This document shows, piece after piece, positions 1-6,426 of a stretch of DNA of 9,886 nucleotides (positions are counted from its first letter, which is position 1; the number at the start of each line of letters is the position of its first letter). The notes below the pieces were generated by a model. The model was not told the DNA's origin and ran no database searches. It saw only the letters and a list, made by a program, of their open reading frames with translations. Made by a program: the position numbers and the translations under genes. The DNA comes from Verrucomicrobiota bacterium (GTDB lineage Bacteria > Verrucomicrobiota > Verrucomicrobiia > Verrucomicrobiales > Verrucomicrobiaceae): assembly GCA_023429545.1 (NCBI GenBank), contig JAEYUU010000547.1, positions 1 to 9,886 of the forward strand, given 5' to 3'.

Positions 1-128
1 TGACCGCGATGAACGACGACCGGATTTTCGCCATCACCATGATGCGCATCTGGCTGGCCTACCGGCGGGGCGCCATGAGGTATGGAGTTTTCGCAGGGAT
101 GAAGAAAATGGGGAAAGAAGCTGCGTAG
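1..128 (+). CDS. C-terminal fragment of an unidentified protein
   Basis: The frame with codons beginning at position 3 is open from the window edge to a TAG at 126-128 and gives 41 residues. The visible end reads as a plausible protein C-terminus: a mixed hydrophobic/basic segment (ITMMRIWLAYRRGAMRYGVF) followed by a lysine-rich tail (KKMGKEAA). I do not recognise the family. The stop lies 46 bp before the preferred ATG of the next gene on the same strand, so the two could share a transcript. The fragment is short, so a chance open frame cannot be excluded. The main support is the codon pattern, the position and the lack of a better candidate. Confidence 0.5.
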   Translation, partial: TAMNDDRIFAITMMRIWLAYRRGAMRYGVFAGMKKMGKEAA

Positions 129-174
129 TTTGCTGGCTTTCGGGGATTGGGAGACGTATGTTCCCTATACCCTC

Positions 175-1374
175 ATGCCGGCACTGCACGACCACGACGA
201 AACTGACCGGGACTCTCTCTCCTCCGCTCCCTTGGGCGTGATGCAGGGTCTGCGTGCCCTGCTCACCCTGGCATGCATCGTGGTGGTGGTGGCCGGATTG
301 AAAGCCGGGGCGAACTTTTTTGTGCCGATTGCCGTCGCGTTTTTCCTAAGCGTGCTGAGCTATCCGCTGATGGCCTGGTTGATGAAGAAGAGGGTGCCGC
401 ATGTGGTCGCCCTGTTTCTTACGGTTGGGGTCATTGTCCTCTGCATCGGCTTGTTGGGCTGGGCGGGGTACGGACTGCTGAAGAAGCTCTCCTTCGAATT
501 CCCCGCCTATCTCATCCGGTTGAAAGGAATTGTGGAAGATTCGGCGTTGTGGATGGAGAAGGATTTGGGGGTGGATGGCGCCATCAAAGCGGTGGAGCAG
601 TTCAATCTCCAGTCACTGGTGGAAATGGGCCGGCAGCAGGATGTGCTGCAGAATCTGGCATCATGGGCCAGCAGCACCTTTGGAACGGTGGCCCTGTTTC
701 TTGGGGCTCTCATCGTGGTGCTGGTGCTGATGTTGTTTATCCTGATGGAAGCGCCAGGCACCCAGAACCGCGCAGAAGTCGTGCGGAATGCTGGTGGACC
801 GGATTTCCGGCTGCTGATGAATTCTGCCTCGGACATCCAAAAGTACCTGGGGGTAAAGACGCTCATCAGTGCGGCCACGGGCCTGCTGGCCTTCATCTGG
901 TGCTGGCTTTTCAATCTGGAGTACCCGCTGCTGTGGGGCATTCTCGCGTTCCTGTTCAACTACATCCCTGCGGTGGGATCCACCGCGGCGTCCATACCTG
1001 CCATCATCGAGGCCCTGGTGAATCAGGGACCTGGCACCGCCGTGGGAGTGGGAATTGGTTACGGCCTCATCAATTTCGGCCTGGATAATTTTCTACAGCC
1101 CATGCTGATGGGCCGGAAGTTCGGCATCTCCGGTCTGGTGATTGTCCTGAGCGTGCTCTTCTGGGGATTTGTGTGGGGGCCCATTGGCATGTTCCTGGCA
1201 GTGCCGCTCACCATGATGATGAAGGTCATCCTCGAAAATACGCAGGAGTTCCGCTGGGTGTCGGTGGCCATGGCCAAGAAAAAGGTGAAGCGTGGCGAGG
1301 TGGTCTTGGAGACGGGAGAATTCGACGACGAGGAATTGCTGGGCGGCGGCGCCACGACTGAGCCACCTCGCTGA
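175..1374 (+). CDS. AI-2E family (PF01594) inner-membrane transporter
   Basis: This is a polytopic membrane protein of the PF01594 family (the YdgG/TqsA, YhhT and PerM relatives). The family is annotated as AI-2 exporters, but members also act as ion antiporters or putative permeases, so the substrate is open. Numbered from the ATG at 175 it has 399 residues. Hydrophobic segments lie at about 25-42, 47-70, 77-101 and 168-192, with several more between 229 and 350. A soluble stretch at about 103-165 is typical of the family. Family landmarks are the YIPAVGS motif at 263-269, DNFLQPMLMGRK at 304-315 and the closing WGPIGMFLAVPL at 334-345. A polar, acidic tail (about 366-399) follows the last helix. 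Start choice: a TTG at 130 would add 15 residues and has a GAAAGAAG purine run 9 bases upstream. I prefer the ATG because the extra residues do not look family-like. The family call is firm and the exact start is not. Confidence 0.93.
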   Translation: MPALHDHDETDRDSLSSAPLGVMQGLRALLTLACIVVVVAGLKAGANFFVPIAVAFFLSVLSYPLMAWLMKKRVPHVVALFLTVGVIVLCIGLLGWAGYGLLKKLSFEFPAYLIRLKGIVEDSALWMEKDLGVDGAIKAVEQFNLQSLVEMGRQQDVLQNLASWASSTFGTVALFLGALIVVLVLMLFILMEAPGTQNRAEVVRNAGGPDFRLLMNSASDIQKYLGVKTLISAATGLLAFIWCWLFNLEYPLLWGILAFLFNYIPAVGSTAASIPAIIEALVNQGPGTAVGVGIGYGLINFGLDNFLQPMLMGRKFGISGLVIVLSVLFWGFVWGPIGMFLAVPLTMMMKVILENTQEFRWVSVAMAKKKVKRGEVVLETGEFDDEELLGGGATTEPPR

Positions 1375-1388
1375 AGCTGAGGCTGAAG
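1371..1388 (+). repeat. Three imperfect tandem copies of a CTGARG hexamer over a stop codon
   Basis: CTGAAG, CTGAGG and CTGAAG follow each other directly. The first copy contains the TGA stop of the AI-2E family gene. An AAGCTG/CAGCTT inverted repeat (1374-1379 and 1391-1396, 11-base loop) overlaps it, but no T-tract follows, so I do not call it a terminator. The rest of the gap to 1501 holds no gene or clear promoter that I can support. Confidence 0.5.
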
Positions 1389-1501
1389 GCCAGCTTAGGT
1401 CGGCAATGAATCTGGCTGTTCGCAGCAGGGTAGCTTCTTGCTTTTCAGGGATGAATGCAGCATGCTCGTTGCAAAAGCGCCATAATTCCTGAAGACGAGC
1501 C

Positions 1502-4084
1502 ATGAGTTTGCCTGACATCGACGGATTGGAACTGCAAGACCTCATTGGCAAGGGCAGTTGCGGCGCGGTGTACCGGGCTGTAGTGAGGGAGACGCGGGAG
1601 GCCTGCGCGGTGAAGGTCTTCAGCAGCATGGCAATCAACCGCAAGCTGCTGACCATTGGCATGCGCGGGCTGCAGCAGATGCCCGAGCACCCTGGCATCC
1701 TCAAGGTCCACCAGTTCGATTTTGACAAGGCGCCCTATTACGTGGCCGTGCCTCTGGTGGGCTTCATGACCGAAGATGGCCAGCGCAGGAAGCGTTGGGA
1801 AACGCCCACGCTTGAGGGTTGCTGCGGCAACATTCCAGCGGATGAGGCATGGCGCTACATCTACGAGGTGTGCGACTCCATGGCCTGGCTGCACAAGCAC
1901 AACCTGGTGCATTGCAACCTCAAACCGCGCAACGTGCTCCTGGAGGACGATCAGGCCAGCGCGACGAAGATTGGTGATCCCGTGCAGGGCTGGATCGGCG
2001 GGGTGCACCACTTTGATACTACGGATCACTTCCTGTACATCCCGCCGGAGCAGGCGGAGCATCCGGACGCCCTGGCCACCCATGGCACCTCGTGGGATGT
2101 GTACTCTTTTGGCGTGCTCGCCTACCGCCTGCTGACAGGCAACTTTCCCCGGGCGGAGGAAGAGTTGGAAAGGGAGATCCAGGAGCAGACGAACTTCACT
2201 GGCACGGTCAGGACCGTGGACAACGGAGCCATTCTCGCCGCCGTGCGTGCGCAGCACGAGATCGTGTGGCCCAAGGGGGCAACTTCCAAATGGGACGAGC
2301 GCCGCAAGCAGATCCTCGACAAGTGCCTGGCACTGGACCCCAAACAGCGCTGGCCCGATCTGCGGGAGGTGATGCGTGAATTTGAAAAACTCGAGGCAGA
2401 CTACCTTCTCGAGGACGCCCGCGAGAAGATTGGCATTGAGAAGCGCCGGCAGGCGCGTCGCGTGATGCTGCTGCGCACCATGGTGCAGATCCTCTTCGTC
2501 GCACTCGTGGTGGCCACGGGATACGGCCTCTGGTACGGCTGGGACAAATGGACCAAATTGCAGAACGAGAAACGCGCCAATCTTGTTATCACCAAGGAGA
2601 AGGAGGAGGGGGAAAAGGAGCGGGAGGGCAAGATCGTGGACCTGGCCACGAAGCTGCAGCAGGCGCGTGACGCGGAGCGTCTGGCGAGCACGAATCTGCA
2701 GATGTCCCAGGCGGCGGTGGATCAGTTCCTCACGCAACTGCTGCAACTGCCCGCGGGTCTCGGTTTGCAGGCGGAGATTTCGCAAAAGCATGTGAATGAC
2801 GCCCTGGCCTTCTGTGAGCAAGAACGGCCCCGCTTGGAGAAGGACGAGGCGCTGCTGCCCCTGCGCGCCACGAACTATTTCAACACCGCGCAGCTCCTGA
2901 TGCGCAAGAATCAGCAAGATGATGCGCGAGCGTGGTTCGAGAAGGCGCGCAGCGCATTCAGCACGCTGCTTCAGCGTGAGCCGGCACATGCCGATGTGGC
3001 GCGTCGCCAGGTGCTGCTGGGGCGCACGTGCCGGTGGCTGGGCACCATGAAGGCGGAAGAAGGCCATCGCGTGGAGGCCGCGCAACTCTTCAAGGAGGCG
3101 GTGGCCGCGCTGACGCCAGCCCTGGAGAAGACTCCCAAGGACCGGAATGCCCGCGTGGAATGCGCCATGGCCTGGTATGAACTTGGCAAACGCTCCCGTC
3201 GCGATGGTGAGACTGCCGTGGCGGTGAATGCCCTTGGCCGCGTGCCGGTATTGATGGATGCCAAGGTGGTGGGTGAGGAACTCACGCCGCAGGAGCAGTT
3301 CCTCCTCGCGCGAAGCCGCATCGAGCAGGCGCTTTCTCTGCGTGATGAAGGCAGGCTGGACGAGGCGATGCGTGCGCTCTTCGATTCCATGGAAGTGATG
3401 GTGAAACTCGTGGAAAAATCCGCCCCGAATAACCAGGAGCAGGCGCTGACCCTCGCGGAGGCCTACATTGAGTTTGGCGAAATTGTCTCAGGCAAGCTGG
3501 GCACCACGGATGCGAAGGATGCGCAGGCGGAGGCCCAGGCCATTCTCATGGAACTGGTGCGCACCCAGCCCCAGTGGGCGGAGGCGCGGTATCTGCTGGC
3601 GCGAAACTATGGCGCACTCGCGGCACTGGAGCGGGATCAGGGAAATAGCACCGAGGCCCGCACAAAGCAGGAGTCCGCGGTGAAGACACTGGAGGATCTG
3701 AGCAAGGACAATCCGGACAACACCCGCTTCCTCTCCGAGTTCGCCCGGCAGAAAGGGGCGCATGCGCAACTGCTGTGTGACTTGGGCAAACCCAAGGACG
3801 CCATTCCCATCGCCAAGGAGGCGGTGGACAAGCTTGACGCACTGATGAAAAAGAATGACACGAGTCTCGACGAACTGGATCGCAAGAGCTGCGGTGTGCT
3901 GCTGGCCCAGCTCTATGGCATCCTGGGACATTCCGGTGAAGTAGCCAAGGACAGCAAGCTCGCCAAGTCATCCTTCGCGAAAGCGTCCGAGCACTGGGAG
4001 GCCCTCAAAGTGCGACACGGCCATGATGAAATCATCAATGCCGGTCTCAACTGGAGCCGGGAACGGCTGGGGAAAATCAAGTAG
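1502..4084 (+). CDS. Membrane-anchored protein (pseudo)kinase with TPR domain
   Basis: This 860-residue protein has a Hanks-type kinase fold at about 8-295, a basic stretch (KRRQARR, 314-320), one transmembrane helix at about 322-346, a charged coiled coil at about 350-405 and a long helical TPR-like region at about 450-850. Kinase landmarks that are present: the glycine loop GKGSCGAV (16-23), the VAIK-type lysine K38, K141 and N144 of the catalytic loop, a PPE equivalent of APE (181-183), the F-helix D199 and R283. Departures: HRD reads H137-C138-N139, so the catalytic-base Asp is Asn. DFG reads D159-P160-V161. No clear helix-C Glu is seen in front of HPGI (63-66). By family knowledge, loss of the HRD Asp usually abolishes or cripples phosphotransfer, so a nucleotide-binding pseudokinase is the likeliest reading (inference). 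Positive-inside topology puts the kinase domain in the cytoplasm and the TPR region outside it. The ATG at 1502 has only a weak purine run (GAAGACGAG) before it. The next gene starts 53 bp after the stop. Confidence 0.9.
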   Translation: MSLPDIDGLELQDLIGKGSCGAVYRAVVRETREACAVKVFSSMAINRKLLTIGMRGLQQMPEHPGILKVHQFDFDKAPYYVAVPLVGFMTEDGQRRKRWETPTLEGCCGNIPADEAWRYIYEVCDSMAWLHKHNLVHCNLKPRNVLLEDDQASATKIGDPVQGWIGGVHHFDTTDHFLYIPPEQAEHPDALATHGTSWDVYSFGVLAYRLLTGNFPRAEEELEREIQEQTNFTGTVRTVDNGAILAAVRAQHEIVWPKGATSKWDERRKQILDKCLALDPKQRWPDLREVMREFEKLEADYLLEDAREKIGIEKRRQARRVMLLRTMVQILFVALVVATGYGLWYGWDKWTKLQNEKRANLVITKEKEEGEKEREGKIVDLATKLQQARDAERLASTNLQMSQAAVDQFLTQLLQLPAGLGLQAEISQKHVNDALAFCEQERPRLEKDEALLPLRATNYFNTAQLLMRKNQQDDARAWFEKARSAFSTLLQREPAHADVARRQVLLGRTCRWLGTMKAEEGHRVEAAQLFKEAVAALTPALEKTPKDRNARVECAMAWYELGKRSRRDGETAVAVNALGRVPVLMDAKVVGEELTPQEQFLLARSRIEQALSLRDEGRLDEAMRALFDSMEVMVKLVEKSAPNNQEQALTLAEAYIEFGEIVSGKLGTTDAKDAQAEAQAILMELVRTQPQWAEARYLLARNYGALAALERDQGNSTEARTKQESAVKTLEDLSKDNPDNTRFLSEFARQKGAHAQLLCDLGKPKDAIPIAKEAVDKLDALMKKNDTSLDELDRKSCGVLLAQLYGILGHSGEVAKDSKLAKSSFAKASEHWEALKVRHGHDEIINAGLNWSRERLGKIK

Positions 4085-4123
4085 ATGGCGATCTCCATCT
4101 GAGATTCCCAAGCTGAAATCTCA
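4083..4123 (+). other. Two adjacent short inverted repeats between the kinase-like and MCCF genes
   Basis: AGATGG (4083-4088) pairs with CCATCT (4095-4100) across a 6-base loop and overlaps the TAG stop of the kinase-like gene. TGAGATT (4100-4106) pairs with AATCTCA (4117-4123) across a 10-base loop. The two arms share one base, so the hairpins compete at their junction. No T-run follows, so a classical intrinsic terminator is unlikely. They could attenuate or stabilise a bicistronic message, or mean nothing. Confidence 0.4.
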
Positions 4124-4137
4124 AATCATCCCAGCCC

Positions 4138-4902
4138 ATGTGTTGTTTCAGCCGTCCCGTTCAAGATGTGAGCAACACCAAGATTTTTGCCCGTCTGGGC
4201 AATGGTGTGGATCAGTTCGTGGCCTACGCGATGAACTTGGTGGCCAGTGAAGACCTGTCCATGGTGCTGCCCATTCCTGTGGTGCCCGGCTCCGGAGAGA
4301 AGGCGGTGAAGTTCATCAGCCTGGAAAAGTATCCCGCTTTCTTTGATGACTTGTGGAAGGGATTCCCGGAACCTGTGTCCAGAGGAAGCGCAGGCCCCTT
4401 CGCTGGTGCGGCTGCTGCACTTCAGAAGAAGAAGCTTGAAGTGCAGAGTGTGGGTGCCTTCGATGCGAGCTTTGTTCCTGCGAGCGCAGACTTCTCCCGG
4501 TTGGATGAGCGATTCCGCCTGCCGGATGACGTGTGGAAAAAGCTCCCCGGATACGCGGGCTTCGGATTTGCGGTGTTCAAGCTGAAGAAAGTCCATGGTC
4601 CCGTGCATCCCATGGCGTTCTCCTTTCCCTCCTCCATGCCGCAAACTCTGTTCTTCCCCACGCTCCACATTCACGACGGCGAGATCCACGCCAAGGCGGA
4701 GTTCGATCACACGCTCTACTGCCAGGGTGGGGGCATCAATGCCAGGGATTGGCAGGAGTCGCGCGGCATCGCGATGCAGTTTCTGAAGTGCGGATTCACC
4801 GGCGGCATGGTCCTGCCCAAGCACCATGTCTACCGCAGACAAATGCAGGGGCTGCTTGTCAACGGCGATGTGCTGCTGCGCGCGAGCAAGCTGGCGGCGT
4901 AA
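4138..4902 (+). CDS. Conserved hypothetical protein, MCCF-type, function unknown
   Basis: This is a 254-residue soluble protein with no signal peptide or transmembrane helix, so it is probably cytoplasmic. From general memory, similar proteins opening with MCCFS and a nearby KIFAR/RIFAR motif occur in planctomycetes, verrucomicrobia and myxobacteria as unnamed hypotheticals. I know of no assigned function. Visible features: Cys2 and Cys3 directly after the initiator Met; TKIFAR (14-19); a hydrophobic strand ending MVLPIPVVPG (42-51); a histidine-rich segment LHIHDGEIH (176-184) followed by D190-H191 and C195; a G-rich turn (197-199); and a second His pair at 229-230. The His/Asp/Cys cluster could bind a metal, and Cys2 could act as an N-terminal nucleophile after Met removal. 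Both are speculation. The ATG at 4138 is chosen because the MCCF start is the family-like N-terminus. No Shine-Dalgarno sequence is visible. The gene follows the kinase-like gene by 53 bp and may be co-transcribed with it. Confidence 0.85.
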   Translation: MCCFSRPVQDVSNTKIFARLGNGVDQFVAYAMNLVASEDLSMVLPIPVVPGSGEKAVKFISLEKYPAFFDDLWKGFPEPVSRGSAGPFAGAAAALQKKKLEVQSVGAFDASFVPASADFSRLDERFRLPDDVWKKLPGYAGFGFAVFKLKKVHGPVHPMAFSFPSSMPQTLFFPTLHIHDGEIHAKAEFDHTLYCQGGGINARDWQESRGIAMQFLKCGFTGGMVLPKHHVYRRQMQGLLVNGDVLLRASKLAA

Positions 4903-4958
4903 CGTGTGATGCGAAGCAGCCCAAGGCCAGCACGGGAAGCGGACTCGCGTTTAAATTT

Positions 4959-5000
4959 GAGAAGCGGGGACTGAGTAACAGGCTTCCTCCCTTCTCAGTC
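4959..5000. terminator. Possible bidirectional terminator between convergent genes
   Basis: GACTGAG (4969-4975) pairs perfectly with CTCAGTC (4994-5000) across an 18-base loop. Competing pairings exist: GAGAAG (4959-4964) with CTTCTC (4991-4996), and GAAGC (4961-4965) with GCTTC (4982-4986). The structure sits between two converging genes and its right arm covers the last bases of the DUF1501 stop codon. The flanks are A/T-rich on both sides (TTTAAATTT to the left, CAAAAAT to the right), but neither is a clean U-tract. The position is right for a terminator and the sequence is only moderately convincing. Confidence 0.35.
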
Positions 5001-6399
5001 ACGCAAAAATCTCCTTCACCACGCGGCCATGCACGTCCGTGAGGCGGAAGTCGCGACCCGCATAGCGGTAGGTAAGCTTCTCATGATCCAGCCCGAGCAG
5101 CGCGAGGATGGTCGCGTGCCAGTCGTGGATGTGCACCTTGTCGGTGACTGCTTCGTAGCCGTAGTCATCCGTGGAGCCATAGGAGAGGCCGCCCTTCACG
5201 CCGCCACCGGCCATCCAGAGGGTGAAGCCCTTGTTGTTGTGGTCGCGTCCATCGCCGGACTGGGCGTGAGGCGTGCGGCCGAATTCACCACCCCAGATGA
5301 CGAGGGTGTCCTTGAGCAGACCCCGCGCCTGGAGATCGGCAAGCAGGCCGGCGATGGGCTTGTCGATCTGTGAGCAGTTGCGTTCCAGATCAGCGGTGAG
5401 GTTGCGATGCTGATCCCAGTTGCCATGCGAGACCTCGATGAATCGCACGCCGGACTCCGCAAGACGGCGAGCCATGAGGCACTGGCGCCCGAAGGTGTCC
5501 GTGGTCTGATAGCCGATGCCATAGAGCTTCCTGGTGGCTTCAGATTCCTTCTCTATGTCCATCACCTGCGGCGCGACATTCTGCATGCGGAAGGCGAGCT
5601 CATTGCTCTCAATCACGCCTTCGATCTGTGGCTCATAAGTTTCCTGCTGCAGCTTCGATTTGTTGAGTGTCTGGATGAAGTCAAGCTGCGTGCGCTGCGC
5701 CTCGGTGCTATAGCGGGGATTCGCGATGTTGCTGATGGTCTGTTGTGAACCTCCGCCTAAACGGCGACCGCCGGCAGCGCCGGGGAATGACGAGCCGATT
5801 TTGGTGCCTTGATAAATGGCAGGCAGGAAGGCGCTGCCATAATTGCGAGCGCCGCCTTGGGGAGCGGGATTGATGGTGATGAATCCGGGCAGGTTCTCAT
5901 TCGATGTACCCAGGCCGTAGAGGGCCCAAGAACCCAGCGAAGGACGGATGAACTGCGCCGTGCCGGTGTGCATCTGAATCACTGCCTGCGGATGATTCGG
6001 CAGATCCGTGTGCATGGAGCGCACGAGACAGAGGTGATCCGCTTGCTTGGCGACTTCCGGAAACAGCTCCGAGATCCACAATCCACTGCGACCGTGCTGG
6101 GAAAATTTCCATGGTGAACCAAGCAGCGTGGCGGGACCACCGCGTCCGCGTCCGGATTCTTTTCCGGTGTCCGCGGTGAGCTTCGGCTTGTAGTCAAAGG
6201 TGTCCACGTGCGAGGGCGCGCCCGGCATGAAGAGAAAGATGACCCGCTTCGCGCGAGGGGCGAAGTGCGATGGCTTGGGCGCGAGGGGTGAGGTTGCTGC
6301 AGCGCCCCAAGTCGACAGAGCGGAGAACGCGAGATATCCAAATCCGGCGGAGCTGCTTTGGAGGAAGCTGCGGCGGGAGAAGGGGAGGGTGGTGTTCAC
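4999..6399 (-). CDS. DUF1501 domain protein, Tat-exported
   Basis: This 466-residue protein matches DUF1501 (PF07394), which belongs to the alkaline phosphatase/sulfatase structural clan but has no settled reaction. It begins with a twin-arginine signal: S8-R9-R10-S11-F12-L13, then a weakly hydrophobic stretch to about residue 36. Export as a folded protein is therefore expected. Family landmarks in order: VIFLFMPGAPSHVDTFD (53-69), VRSMHTDLPNH (126-136), the EFGRTPH motif (372-378), GRDHN (384-388), GGGVKGG (398-404), HIHDWHATIL (423-432) and the terminal AGRDFRLTDVHG (447-458). The His/Asp residues in the last motifs are candidate metal ligands by analogy with the clan. The start is a GTG at 6399-6397 without a Shine-Dalgarno sequence; it gives a complete Tat signal. 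The gene begins 27 bp after the PSC1/DUF1553 stop on the same strand. This is the usual planctomycete/verrucomicrobial pair and is almost certainly one transcript. Confidence 0.95.
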   Translation of the reverse strand: MNTTLPFSRRSFLQSSSAGFGYLAFSALSTWGAAATSPLAPKPSHFAPRAKRVIFLFMPGAPSHVDTFDYKPKLTADTGKESGRGRGGPATLLGSPWKFSQHGRSGLWISELFPEVAKQADHLCLVRSMHTDLPNHPQAVIQMHTGTAQFIRPSLGSWALYGLGTSNENLPGFITINPAPQGGARNYGSAFLPAIYQGTKIGSSFPGAAGGRRLGGGSQQTISNIANPRYSTEAQRTQLDFIQTLNKSKLQQETYEPQIEGVIESNELAFRMQNVAPQVMDIEKESEATRKLYGIGYQTTDTFGRQCLMARRLAESGVRFIEVSHGNWDQHRNLTADLERNCSQIDKPIAGLLADLQARGLLKDTLVIWGGEFGRTPHAQSGDGRDHNNKGFTLWMAGGGVKGGLSYGSTDDYGYEAVTDKVHIHDWHATILALLGLDHEKLTYRYAGRDFRLTDVHGRVVKEIFA

Positions 6400-6426
6400 G
6401 TTGGCAGCAGGTTGAAGGTCGGGTAT

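Noticed and set aside
1374..1396. Inverted repeat AAGCTG/CAGCTT after the AI-2E gene as an intrinsic terminator
   Set aside because: The stem is only 6 bp with an 11-base loop, no T-tract follows, and it overlaps a simple hexamer repeat that explains part of the pairing.
1469..1486. Possible sigma-70 promoter (TTGCAA and CATAAT) before the kinase-like gene
   Set aside because: The two boxes are only 6 bases apart, far from the usual 16-18, and no better-spaced pair was found nearby.
1445..3085. Long open frame (546 codons) on the minus strand, antisense to the kinase-like gene
   Set aside because: The translation is His/Leu/Arg-rich with no recognisable domain, as expected for the reverse of a GC-rich gene. 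The plus-strand frame carries clear kinase motifs.
4126..4842. Minus-strand open frame of 238 codons antisense to the MCCF gene
   Set aside because: It shows no domain or family-like sequence, and the plus frame has the recognisable MCCF start and a full-length open frame.
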